NCBI GenBank assembly: GCA_946477805.1
Contig: CAMKZP010000028.1
Location: 1 to 15,312, forward strand
Source of the DNA: an uncultured Enterobacter sp.
Lineage (GTDB): Bacteria; Pseudomonadota; Gammaproteobacteria; Enterobacterales; Enterobacteriaceae
Length of the DNA: 15,312 bases
Direction: 5' to 3'
The notes beneath the pieces are model-generated. The model was given only the letters and a program-made list of their open reading frames with translations, was not told the DNA's origin and ran no database searches. Below, piece after piece: positions 1-7,286 of this stretch. Position numbers and translations under genes: made by a program. Each line of letters begins with the position of its first letter. The first letter of the stretch is position 1.

Positions 1-1
1 G

Positions 2-1489
2 CCGGTGATGCGTGAATCTGAGCACTTCTTCTTCGACCTGCCGTCCTTTAGCGAAATGCTGCAGGCGTGGACCCGCAGCGGTGCGCTGCAGGAGCAGGTG
101 GCGAACAAAATGCAGGAGTGGTTTGAATCTGGCCTGCAGCAGTGGGATATCTCCCGCGATGCGCCGTACTTCGGTTTCGAAATCCCGAACGCACCGGGCA
201 AATATTTCTACGTCTGGCTGGATGCGCCAATCGGCTACATGGGCTCCTTCAAGAACCTGTGCGACAAGCGCGGCGACACCACAAGCTTTGACGACTACTG
301 GAAGAAAGACTCCACGGCCGAGCTGTATCACTTCATCGGCAAAGATATCGTCTACTTCCACAGCCTGTTCTGGCCAGCGATGCTGGAAGGCAGCAACTTC
401 CGCAAGCCGACCAACCTGTTCGTGCACGGCTACGTGACGGTGAACGGCGCGAAGATGTCAAAATCGCGCGGTACCTTCATCAAGGCCAGCACCTGGCTGA
501 ACCACTTTGACGCGGACAGCCTGCGCTACTACTACACCGCGAAGCTCTCTTCCCGCATCGACGATATCGACCTGAACCTGGAAGATTTCGTGCAGCGCGT
601 GAACGCGGACATCGTGAACAAAGTGGTGAACCTGGCGTCCCGCAACGCGGGCTTTATCGCCAAACGTTTTGACGGCGTGATGGCCGCTGAGCTGGCGGAC
701 CCGGCGCTGTACAAAACCTTCACCGACGCGGCGGCCACCATTGGCGAAGCGTGGGAAGCGCGCGAGTTCGGTAAGGCGGTGCGTGAAATCATGGCCCTGG
801 CCGACCAGGCTAACCGCTATGTGGACGAGCAGGCGCCGTGGGTTGTCGCTAAACAGGAAGGCCGTGATGCGGACCTGCAGGCCATCTGCTCTATGGGCAT
901 TAACCTGTTCCGCGTGCTGATGACCTTCCTGAAGCCGGTTCTGCCACAGCTTTCAGCGCGCGCGGAAGCTTTCCTGAACACCGAGCTGACCTGGGACGCG
1001 ATCCAGCAGCCGCTGCTCGGCCACAAGGTGAACGCCTTCAAAGCGCTGTACAACCGCATCGAGATGAAGCAGGTTGAGGCGCTGGTTGAAGCCTCGAAAG
1101 AAGAGGTGAAGGCGGCTGCGGCACCGGTAACCGGCCCGCTGGCGGACGATCCGATTCAGGAAACCATCACCTTTGATGATTTCGCCAAAGTCGACCTGCG
1201 CGTGGCGCTGATCGAAAATGCGGAGTTCGTGGAAGGTTCCGACAAGCTGCTGCGCCTGACGCTGGACCTGGGCGGCGAGAAGCGTAACGTCTTCTCCGGC
1301 ATCCGCTCAGCCTACCCCGATCCGCAGGTGCTGATTGGCCGCCAGACCGTGATGGTGGCCAACCTGGCGCCGCGCAAAATGCGCTTCGGCATCTCGGAAG
1401 GGATGGTGATGGCCGCAGGCCCTGGCGGAAAAGATATCTTCCTGCTCAGCCCTGACGAAGGCGCGAAGCCGGGTCAGCAGGTGAAATAA
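2..1489 (+). CDS. metG: Methionyl-tRNA synthetase, C-terminal part (5' end outside window)
   Basis: This enzyme charges tRNA-Met with methionine in the cytoplasm, using ATP. About 495 codons are visible, roughly residues 183 to 677 of the 677-residue E. coli protein, so the N-terminal Rossmann half with the HIGH motif lies before base 1. The KMSKS signature that binds ATP is encoded near 452-466 (visible residues 150-154). It is followed by the helical anticodon-binding domain, an Ala/Lys-rich linker around 1100-1130, and a C-terminal Trbp111/EMAP-II-like tRNA-binding domain (about 1165-1480, with the segments KVDLRVA and GISEGMV). That last domain marks the long, dimeric MetG class. The reading frame is intact and ends in TAA seven bases before a terminator hairpin. 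Identity is certain; the methionine at base 5 or 8 is internal and not a start. Confidence 0.98.
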   Translation, partial: PVMRESEHFFFDLPSFSEMLQAWTRSGALQEQVANKMQEWFESGLQQWDISRDAPYFGFEIPNAPGKYFYVWLDAPIGYMGSFKNLCDKRGDTTSFDDYWKKDSTAELYHFIGKDIVYFHSLFWPAMLEGSNFRKPTNLFVHGYVTVNGAKMSKSRGTFIKASTWLNHFDADSLRYYYTAKLSSRIDDIDLNLEDFVQRVNADIVNKVVNLASRNAGFIAKRFDGVMAAELADPALYKTFTDAAATIGEAWEAREFGKAVREIMALADQANRYVDEQAPWVVAKQEGRDADLQAICSMGINLFRVLMTFLKPVLPQLSARAEAFLNTELTWDAIQQPLLGHKVNAFKALYNRIEMKQVEALVEASKEEVKAAAAPVTGPLADDPIQETITFDDFAKVDLRVALIENAEFVEGSDKLLRLTLDLGGEKRNVFSGIRSAYPDPQVLIGRQTVMVANLAPRKMRFGISEGMVMAAGPGGKDIFLLSPDEGAKPGQQVK

Positions 1490-1496
1490 CAAAAAA

Positions 1497-1523
1497 GCCG
1501 GAGATTATCTCCGGCTTTTTTTT
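1497..1523. terminator. Bidirectional rho-independent terminator between metG and yehS
   Basis: A perfect 8-bp stem (GCCGGAGA, 1497-1504, with TCTCCGGC, 1508-1515) closes a 3-base loop. On the plus strand it is followed by eight T (1516-1523). On the minus strand the six A at 1491-1496 supply a T run. It lies between convergent metG and yehS and probably ends both transcripts. Confidence 0.9.
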
Positions 1524-1533
1524 GCATTGTGTT

Positions 1534-1572
1534 TTCTCCCTCTCCCCGTGGGAGAAGGCATCAGGCCGCACC
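1534..1572. repeat. Short intergenic palindromic (REP-like) repeat, copy 1
   Basis: The motif CTCCCTCTCCCC is followed by GTGGGAGA, giving a 6-7 bp hairpin (TTCTCCC 1534-1540 or TCTCCC 1541-1546 pairing with GGGAGAA 1550-1556). A GGCATCAGGCCGCACC tail follows. This is the look of dispersed REP-type palindromes in enterobacterial intergenic DNA. A related but diverged copy lies at 14453-14485. It sits immediately beyond the metG terminator and abuts the end of yehS. The family name cannot be assigned from sequence alone. Confidence 0.6.
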
Positions 1573-1581
1573 CTACCGCCT

Positions 1582-2052
1582 TCACGCCTTCGGGTGATGC
1601 ACCCGGTGAGTTAACCCGCGCAGGAAATTACGCAAAAACTGGTCGCCGCACTCGCGGTAATTTTTATGATCCGGCGCGCGCATCATCGCGGTCACTTCCG
1701 GCACCGACACGCGGTATTTTTGCTCGGTCATGATGGCCACAATATCGTCCGTTTTCAGCGAGAACGCGATGCGCAGCTTTTTCAGCACGGTGTTGTTATT
1801 GACGCGACGCTCCAGCGCCAGCTCGGGCGCAGACTCATCTTTGCCGCGCTTATCGTAGATCAGGCCATTCAGGAAACCCGAAAGAATAATGTCGGGGCAA
1901 CGAACGAAACCCTCTTCATCTTCTTTGGTCATCCAGGTGTCGAAACCTGCCGACGTGGCTTCCATATCGGACAGCGCGAGAATGCGCACCATGTCGTTAT
2001 TGTTTGCTTTCAGGGTGTAGCGCAGGCTACGAAGAATGTCATTACTAATCAT
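1582..2052 (-). CDS. yehS: DUF1456 family protein YehS
   Basis: A conserved cytoplasmic protein of unknown biochemical function, 156 aa, the same length as E. coli YehS. Two similar halves are visible. Residues about 3-75 carry ILRSLRYTLKANNND and later RCPD..FLNGLIYDKRG. Residues about 85-150 repeat this as VLKKLRIAFSLKTDD and RAPDHKNYRECGDQFLRNFL. This is the internal duplication typical of the DUF1456 family. The ATG at 2052 is preferred over a longer in-frame start at 2079: it matches the E. coli N-terminus (M-x-SNDILRS) and has AAAGG six bases upstream. It lies 47 bases downstream of btsR on the same strand with no terminator between, so it is probably co-transcribed with btsSR. No signal peptide or membrane segment is visible. 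The function cannot be inferred further. Confidence 0.93.
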   Translation of the reverse strand: MISNDILRSLRYTLKANNNDMVRILALSDMEATSAGFDTWMTKEDEEGFVRCPDIILSGFLNGLIYDKRGKDESAPELALERRVNNNTVLKKLRIAFSLKTDDIVAIMTEQKYRVSVPEVTAMMRAPDHKNYRECGDQFLRNFLRGLTHRVHHPKA

Positions 2053-2099
2053 GAGTGCCTTTAACCGTCGATGTTGCAATGCCGCGCAGTGTACCAGCT

Positions 2100-2819
2100 T
2101 TACAGGCCAATCGCCTCTTTCAAACTCTTCAGATAGCGGCGGCTGACGGGCACCGTTTGGCCTGCGCGCAGCACCAGCTCTGCCTGGCCGTTCTCTTCCA
2201 GACGGATCTCCTTGAGGTGCGCCATGTTCACCAGATACTGGCGGTGACAGCGGATCAGCGGCGTGCGGCTCTCCAGCGTGCGCAGGGTCAGCTCGGTGAA
2301 CCCTTCGCTGCCCTCCGCGCTGGTCACGTACACCCCGCTGAGGCGGCTGCTGACAAACGCCACATCATCCATCTGCAGAAGATAAATTCGGCTATGCCCC
2401 GTGCAGGGGATGAACTTCAAAGGCTGCTGATGCTCCGTCAGCAGCGTGACGTCCTGAACGGTTCGCTCCTGCCGTAAGCGGGTGAGCGTTTTTTCAAGGC
2501 GCTTCTCTTCTATCGGCTTTAGCAGGTAGTCAAAGGCGTGTTCTTCAAACGCCTTGACGGCATATTCATCGTACGCCGTCAGAAACACGATGTAGGGACG
2601 ATGCTCCGGATCGAGCATCCCGACCATTTCCAGCCCGCTGATGCGCGGCATCTGGATATCGAGAAACAGCACGTCCGGGCGCAGCGTGTGCACGGCGCCA
2701 ATGGCCTCAATGGCGTTGGCGCTCTCTCCGATCACCTCGATATCACTGTGCTCCTGCAGCAGCACGCGCAGGTTTTCCCGTGCTAACGGCTCATCATCCA
2801 CAATCAGCACTCTCAGCAT
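2100..2819 (-). CDS. btsR: LytTR-type response regulator BtsR (YehT)
   Basis: DNA-binding partner of the pyruvate-sensing kinase BtsS. In E. coli the phosphorylated protein activates the pyruvate transporter gene btsT (yjiY), which is outside this window. The 239 aa equal the E. coli length. The receiver domain (about 1-120) shows the acidic pair D8/D9, phospho-acceptor D54 in FLDIQMP, T81 and K101 in LLKPIEE. The LytTR DNA-binding domain covers about 135-239, with FVSSRLSGVYV and LIRCHRQYLVN. The gene overlaps the end of btsS by 7 bases. Its ribosome site GGAGG lies inside the btsS coding end, about 7 bases before the ATG, which indicates translational coupling. All receiver catalytic residues are present, so it should be phosphorylatable. 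Confidence 0.97.
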   Translation of the reverse strand: MLRVLIVDDEPLARENLRVLLQEHSDIEVIGESANAIEAIGAVHTLRPDVLFLDIQMPRISGLEMVGMLDPEHRPYIVFLTAYDEYAVKAFEEHAFDYLLKPIEEKRLEKTLTRLRQERTVQDVTLLTEHQQPLKFIPCTGHSRIYLLQMDDVAFVSSRLSGVYVTSAEGSEGFTELTLRTLESRTPLIRCHRQYLVNMAHLKEIRLEENGQAELVLRAGQTVPVSRRYLKSLKEAIGL

Positions 2820-4498
2820 GCGTTTTCCTCCAGCGGCAGTCGTAAGGTAATGCGGGTAAACCGATCCGGTTCACAGGCGATGGTGATGCCACAGCTATCG
2901 CCAAAGTGCGCGCGCAGGCGTTTATCGACCAGGCTCATCCCTAACCCGCCCGAGGCGGAAGAAACGTAAAGCCCGGCGTTATCTTCAATATTCAGCACCA
3001 GATGGTGGTTAAACCGGCTGGCGGAAATGGCGATCTCTCCGGTTCCCAGCAGCTGCGATGTGCCGTGCTTGATGGCGTTCTCCACAATAGGCTGCAGGGT
3101 AAAGGCCGGGAGATGTTGGTACGCCAGCTCCTCCGGCACGGATAACGACACCTGTAAACGCGACTGAAAGCGGGCCTGCTCAATCTGCAGATAGGCGTTA
3201 ACGTGCTCTATCTCATCGGCCAGGGTGACAATCTCCGACGGCCGCTTGAGGTTCTTACGGAAAAAGGTCGACAGAAACTGCACCAGCTGCGCGGCCTGAT
3301 CGCTGTCGCGGCGGATGACGGCTTTTAACGTATTGAGCGCGTTAAACAGGAAATGCGGATTAACCTGGGCATGGAGGAGCTTGATCTCTGACTGGGTCAG
3401 CAGCGCCTTCTGACGCTCGTATTGCCCTGCCAGAATTTGCGCGGAGAGCAGCTGAGCAATCCCCTCCCCCAGCGTGCGGTTGATCGAGCTGAACAGTCGG
3501 TTTTTCGCTTCGTAAAGCTTAATGGTGCCCATCACCCGCTGGTTTTCACCGCGCAGCGGGATCACCAGCGTGGAGCCAAGCTTGCACTGGGGATGCAGCG
3601 AGCAGCGGTACGGCACCTCGTTACCGTCGGCGTAGACCACTTCCCCGGTTTCAATGGCGCGCAGCGTATAGGCTGAGGAAATAGGCTTGCCCGGCAGATG
3701 GTGGTCATCGCCGGTGCCGGTAAAGGCCAGAAGCCGCTCGCGGTCGGTGATGGCGACCGCGCCGATATCCAGCTCCTGGTAGAGCACCTGCGCCACCTTC
3801 ATGCTGTTCTCTTCGTTAAAGCCCTGGCGCAGGATCCCCTCCGTCGAGGCGGCGACCTTTAACGCCGTCGCGGAAAAGGCTGAGGTGTACTTCTCAAACA
3901 TGGCGCGTTTGTCGAGCAAAATGCGCATAAACAGCGCCGCGCCCACGGTATTGGTGACCATCATCGGCGCCGCAATACTGCCCACCAGGTGCAGGGCGTC
4001 GTCAAACGGACGGGCAATCAGCAGAATGATCGCCATCTGCGCCATCTCTGCCACAAAGGTAATGGCGCCTGCGGTCAGCGGGCTAAAGACCTTATCCGGG
4101 CGACCGCGTTTAACCATATAGCTGTGGACGAGGCCGCCGAGCAGCCCTTCAACGATGGTGGAGATCATGCAGCTCAGCGCCGTCATTCCGCCCATCGAAT
4201 AACGGTGCAGGCCGCCGGTTAAGCCGACAAGCCCCCCCACGACGGGGCCGCCCAGCAGCCCGCCCATCACCGCGCCGATGGCGCGCGTATTGGCAATGGA
4301 GTCTTCGATATGAAGGCCAAAGTAGGTGCCGAGAATGCAGAAAATGGAAAACGTCACGTAGCAGAGCAGCTTGTGCGGCAGGCGAACGGTCACTTGCATC
4401 AGCGGAATAAACAGGCGCGTTTTGCTCATCAGCCAGGCGATGACCAGGAACACGCACATCTGCTGAAGCAACAGCAGCACCAGATTAAACTCGTACAT
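2813..4498 (-). CDS. btsS: High-affinity pyruvate receptor histidine kinase BtsS (YehU)
   Basis: Inner-membrane LytS-type sensor kinase that detects external pyruvate and phosphorylates BtsR. Starting at the ATG at 4498 gives 561 aa, the E. coli length. A longer frame to 4570 adds 24 unlikely residues. Residues about 1-195 form the hydrophobic 5TM-LYT module, with glycine-rich helices at 76-95. A GAF domain lies about 225-355. The kinase core has phospho-accepting H382 in AQVNPHFLFNALN, the N-box around N474 (PIVENAIKHG) and a GGLGM ATP-lid motif at 517-521. The four residues reported for pyruvate binding in E. coli (Arg72, Arg99, Cys110, Ser113) are all at the same positions here, so the sensing role is likely kept. 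The gene is divergent from mlrA. Confidence 0.97.
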   Translation of the reverse strand: MYEFNLVLLLLQQMCVFLVIAWLMSKTRLFIPLMQVTVRLPHKLLCYVTFSIFCILGTYFGLHIEDSIANTRAIGAVMGGLLGGPVVGGLVGLTGGLHRYSMGGMTALSCMISTIVEGLLGGLVHSYMVKRGRPDKVFSPLTAGAITFVAEMAQMAIILLIARPFDDALHLVGSIAAPMMVTNTVGAALFMRILLDKRAMFEKYTSAFSATALKVAASTEGILRQGFNEENSMKVAQVLYQELDIGAVAITDRERLLAFTGTGDDHHLPGKPISSAYTLRAIETGEVVYADGNEVPYRCSLHPQCKLGSTLVIPLRGENQRVMGTIKLYEAKNRLFSSINRTLGEGIAQLLSAQILAGQYERQKALLTQSEIKLLHAQVNPHFLFNALNTLKAVIRRDSDQAAQLVQFLSTFFRKNLKRPSEIVTLADEIEHVNAYLQIEQARFQSRLQVSLSVPEELAYQHLPAFTLQPIVENAIKHGTSQLLGTGEIAISASRFNHHLVLNIEDNAGLYVSSASGGLGMSLVDKRLRAHFGDSCGITIACEPDRFTRITLRLPLEENAC

Positions 4499-4676
4499 AC
4501 TCACAAACCGCACGCTCTGAAAACGCGTAACATACACTGATGACGGTAAACTTTCTTTGAAGCACCCCAAAAAAGCTGTAATTCGTGTCCGCCATCACAC
4601 CTTTTGCCGCACATCGCGCATGCTTCGCATTATTTGTTCGAAAAACACTCAACTCTTCCTGGTTCGGCAAAGTGGG

Positions 4677-4687
4677 TCTACAGTTAA
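4677..4687 (+). promoter_or_regulatory. Candidate sigma-S -10 element of mlrA
   Basis: TCTACAGTTAA matches the extended sigma-S -10 consensus KCTAYRCTTAA at ten of eleven positions, the only mismatch being G for C. It ends 29 bases before the mlrA ATG. E. coli mlrA is known to be RpoS-dependent, which agrees. The call is by eye, without a scored matrix. Confidence 0.5.
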
Positions 4688-4716
4688 CCTGGGGACGCGC
4701 AAGCCAGGGGGCGAAT

Positions 4717-5457
4717 ATGGCGCTTTACACGATAGGTGAAGTGGCACTCCTTTGTGATATCAATCCCGTAACCCTACGGGCGTGGCAGCGAAGATACGGA
4801 CTACTTAAGCCGCAGAGAACCGACGGTGGGCATCGTCTTTTCAACGATGCGGACATCGACCGGATCCGCGAGATCAAAAGCTGGATCGACAACGGCGTTC
4901 AGGTCGGAAAAGTGAAATCGCTGCTGAGCCCGGACGATCCTGATACCCAGCTTATCTGGCGCGAACAGCAGGAAACCCTGCTGAGGCTGCTGCAGGCCGG
5001 TAATTTGCAGCGCTTACGCGGCTGGATTAAAGACCAGGGGCGGGACCACCCCGCCCAAACCCTGATTACCCACCTTTTTATCCCGCTTCGCCGACGCCTT
5101 CAGTGCCAGCAGTCGACCTTACAGGCGCTGCTGAGCATGCTCGACGGCGTGCTGATCAACTATATTTCGGTGTGCCTTGCCTCGGCGAGAAACAAGAGCG
5201 GCAAGGATGCGCTGGTGGTGGGCTGGAACGTGCACGACACCACCCGTCTGTGGCTGGAAGCCTGGATAGCCACGCAGCAGGGCTGGCGCGTGGACGTGCT
5301 TGCGCACTCGCTGGCTCAGCTGCGTCCTGAACTTTTCGACGGCCAGACGCTGCTGGTCTGGTGCGGCGAAGTGCCGTCCGCCTCGCAGCAGCAGCTGCTG
5401 ACGGAGTGGCGCGAGCATGGCTATCCCGTCTACGCTCTGGGTCCCATTGAGCCGTAA
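4717..5457 (+). CDS. mlrA: MerR-like transcriptional regulator MlrA (YehV)
   Basis: Activator of csgD, and through it of curli and cellulose biofilm matrix, in E. coli and Salmonella. There its activity is gated by the c-di-GMP enzymes PdeR and DgcM. The protein has 246 aa against 243 in E. coli. The MerR winged helix occupies residues 1-70: TIGEVALLCDINPVTLRAWQ is the helix-turn-helix and KPQRTDGGHRLF the wing. The C-terminal part (about 80-246) has no metal-binding cysteine cluster like classical MerR proteins and resembles a B12-binding-like effector fold, with LIHxFIPLRRRLQ-type and VVGWN segments. The ATG at 4717 was chosen because of the AGGGGG ribosome site at 4706-4711 and the E. coli N-terminus. 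The frame stays open upstream to 4585 but is not family-like there. The last residues diverge from E. coli. Confidence 0.96.
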   Translation: MALYTIGEVALLCDINPVTLRAWQRRYGLLKPQRTDGGHRLFNDADIDRIREIKSWIDNGVQVGKVKSLLSPDDPDTQLIWREQQETLLRLLQAGNLQRLRGWIKDQGRDHPAQTLITHLFIPLRRRLQCQQSTLQALLSMLDGVLINYISVCLASARNKSGKDALVVGWNVHDTTRLWLEAWIATQQGWRVDVLAHSLAQLRPELFDGQTLLVWCGEVPSASQQQLLTEWREHGYPVYALGPIEP

Positions 5458-5470
5458 CGGCATTTAATGG

Positions 5471-5500
5471 TTCATTAACAGCTGCGCTTCACCGTATAAT
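5471..5500 (+). promoter_or_regulatory. Candidate promoter of yohO
   Basis: A perfect TATAAT at 5495-5500 lies in the 69-base gap after mlrA. The best-spaced -35 is poor: TTCATT at 5471-5476 with an 18-base spacer. TTAACA at 5475-5480 is closer to consensus but only 14 bases away. Transcription would start near 5507, giving a leader of about 20 bases for yohO. Confidence 0.5.
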
Positions 5501-5526
5501 TGTTCCGTTAACAACAGGAGCACATG

Positions 5527-5640
5527 ATGAAGGCAACCAAACTGGCCGTAATTACCCTTTTTGTTCTGATGGCCGTAAGCGGGATCGGCGGCGTGATGCT
5601 GGCGGGTTACTCGTTCATTGTTCGCGGCGGTGTCGGCTGA
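5527..5640 (+). CDS. yohO: Small membrane protein YohO
   Basis: A 37-residue protein, barely more than one membrane helix. A short basic N-terminus (MKATK) is followed by a hydrophobic run about residues 6-31 that includes SGIGGVMLAGYSFIV. The GIGGVMLAGY core matches E. coli YohO (35 aa), whose function is unknown. Two adjacent ATG codons occur at 5524 and 5527. The second is chosen because it aligns with the E. coli N-terminus and lies 6 bases from AGGAG (5516-5520), against 3 for the first. The C-terminus (RGGVG) is slightly longer than in E. coli. Its last 26 bases overlap the 3' end of yehW on the other strand. Confidence 0.88.
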   Translation: MKATKLAVITLFVLMAVSGIGGVMLAGYSFIVRGGVG

Positions 5641-6352
5641 GCCAGAGCGCCAGGCGCTCGAACAGGCGGTCAACGACGATCGCCGCCAGCGCCACCAGCA
5701 CCGCACCCTGAACAATGTAGGCCGTATTAAAACCGCTTAAGCCGATGATAATCGGCGTCCCCAGCGTATTGGCGCCGACCGTCGATGCGATCGTTGCCGT
5801 CCCAATGTTGATAATCACCGACGTCCGAACCCCCGCGAGGATAACGGGTGCCGCCAGCGGCAGCTCGACTTTGCGAAGCCTTTGCCCCGCGCTCATGCCC
5901 ATCCCCTCCGCCACGCTCGTCACCGAGGCAGGTACGGCCGCCATGCCCGCCAGCGTACCCTGAAGAATGGGCAGCACGCCGTATAAAATCAGCGCGATAA
6001 TCGCCGGCTCCTGACCAAACCCCATCACCGGCACGGCGATGGCCAGCACGGCGACGGGCGGAAACGTCTGACCGATGGCGGCAATGGTCTCCACCAGCGG
6101 GCGAAACTCCCGGCCCGATGGCCGCGTCACCGCAATACCCGCCCCCACGCCGAGGACAATGGCGATCAGGCTGGAGATCGCCACCAGCCAGAAGTGCGCC
6201 AGGGTCAGGTTGATAAAGCTCTCCTGCTGATAGACCGGGCGCGGCAGTCCGGGAAACAGCGCGTTGAACAGCCCGGCGCTGTGCGGCATCAGGAAAAGTA
6301 ATGCCACAAAGAGCGCTACCAGCCAAACTAGCGGATCACGCAGGCACTTCAC
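5615..6352 (-). CDS. yehW: Osmoprotectant-type ABC transporter permease YehW
   Basis: Inner-membrane permease of the OsmF-YehYXW importer, 245 aa against 243 in E. coli. It has about six hydrophobic segments (near 9-22, 52-74, 98-132, 165-187, 198-227). The cytoplasmic EAA loop at about 147-169 (AEGMGMSAGQRLRKVELPLAAP) docks the ATPase. The start is a GTG at 6352 with a strong GGAGG site six bases upstream. Both lie inside the end of yehX, which overlaps by 17 bases, so translation is probably coupled. It is the last gene of the operon. No hairpin terminator is seen at its end, where it runs into yohO. Confidence 0.95.
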   Translation of the reverse strand: MKCLRDPLVWLVALFVALLFLMPHSAGLFNALFPGLPRPVYQQESFINLTLAHFWLVAISSLIAIVLGVGAGIAVTRPSGREFRPLVETIAAIGQTFPPVAVLAIAVPVMGFGQEPAIIALILYGVLPILQGTLAGMAAVPASVTSVAEGMGMSAGQRLRKVELPLAAPVILAGVRTSVIINIGTATIASTVGANTLGTPIIIGLSGFNTAYIVQGAVLVALAAIVVDRLFERLALWLSRHRREQ

Positions 6353-7286
6353 GCGTCACCTCCCCGGCCAGCAGATCGCGAAAATGCAGGGTGCCGCACG
6401 GCGCGCCCTGCGCGTCCGAAACGGGCAGCACCTCGCACTGTCTGGCGACGAACGCGGAGAGCGCGTCGCGCAGGCTCATCTGCGCATGCAGCGGCTCGCC
6501 GCTCGCCGGCTCCCCCGGTAACCGCATATAGTCGCACACGGTTCGCAGGGAGAGCAGCCGGACGCCCAGCTCGCTGCGGCCAAAAAACTCGCGCACAAAA
6601 TCATTCGCCGGATGGGTCAGCAGCTCAAGCGGCGTTCCCTGCTGCACCACCTCGCCGCGATCCATCAGCACCAGGCGATCGGCAAGGCGCAGCGCCTCGT
6701 CAATATCGTGGGTCACGAGAATAATCGTGCGTCCGAGAATGCGGTGTATGCGCGTCATTTCTGCCTGCAGCGCCGCGCGGGTGACGGGATCCAGTGCGCC
6801 AAACGGCTCGTCCATCAGCAGCACCTGAGGGTCCGCCGCCAGCGCGCGCGCCACGCCAACCCGCTGCTGCTGCCCGCCGGACAGCTGATGCGGATAGCGC
6901 TCGCGAAGCGCCGGTTCCAGCCCCAGCAGCGCCATCAGCTCATCAACGCGGGCCGCTATTTTTGCCCGCGACCATTTCTCCAGCTGCAGCACGGTGGCGA
7001 TGTTCTGCGCCACCGTCCAGTGGGGAAACAGGCCGATGGACTGAATGGCGTAGCCCATCCGACGGCGCAGCTCCAGCACCGGCAGGCTGCGGATCTCCTC
7101 TCCGGCGAAGCGAATCTGCCCGCTGTCGTGCTCCACCAGCCGGTTTATCATCTTAAGAGTGGTGGATTTTCCCGACCCCGATGTGCCAATCAGCACCGAA
7201 AACGCCCCTTCGGCGAAATGCAGGTTCAGGTGGCTCGCCGCCGGGCGGCCCGCAAAGGTTTTACTCACATCGTGAAATTCAATCAT
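6336..7286 (-). CDS. yehX: Osmoprotectant-type ABC transporter ATPase YehX
   Basis: Cytoplasmic ATPase driving the OsmF-YehYXW importer, 316 aa against 308 in E. coli. Visible motifs are Walker A GTSGSGKST (34-42), Q-loop Q82, signature LSGGQQQR (135-142), Walker B VLLMDEP (155-161) and switch His193 in VTHD, so the ATPase site is complete. The tail (about 250-310, with SLRDALSAFV and GTLHFRDLL) looks like a single degenerate CBS domain, as in OpuA/ProV-type ATPases. The ATG at 7286 overlaps the yehY stop by 8 bases. Longer in-frame starts up to 7424 would run inside yehY and encode non-family sequence. The C-terminus is several residues longer than in E. coli and covers the ribosome site of yehW. 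Confidence 0.96.
   Translation of the reverse strand: MIEFHDVSKTFAGRPAASHLNLHFAEGAFSVLIGTSGSGKSTTLKMINRLVEHDSGQIRFAGEEIRSLPVLELRRRMGYAIQSIGLFPHWTVAQNIATVLQLEKWSRAKIAARVDELMALLGLEPALRERYPHQLSGGQQQRVGVARALAADPQVLLMDEPFGALDPVTRAALQAEMTRIHRILGRTIILVTHDIDEALRLADRLVLMDRGEVVQQGTPLELLTHPANDFVREFFGRSELGVRLLSLRTVCDYMRLPGEPASGEPLHAQMSLRDALSAFVARQCEVLPVSDAQGAPCGTLHFRDLLAGEVTREVPA

Noticed and set aside
1590..1615. Palindrome-like CGGGTGATGCACCCG at the end of yehS
   Set aside because: It lies inside the yehS coding region and has no T run on either strand. The metG-yehS terminator at 1497-1523 already explains termination.
4499..4570. N-terminal extension of BtsS by 24 residues
   Set aside because: Starting at 4498 gives exactly 561 residues and the expected N-terminal membrane helix; the extension is not family-like.
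4585..4716. N-terminal extension of MlrA by 44 residues
   Set aside because: The MerR domain begins at the ATG at 4717 with a good ribosome site. The extension lacks family similarity and overlaps the likely promoter.
5727..6326. A 199-codon minus-strand frame within yehW
   Set aside because: A shifted frame on the same strand, Gly/Arg/Ala-rich. yehW in the other frame has clear permease helices and an EAA loop.
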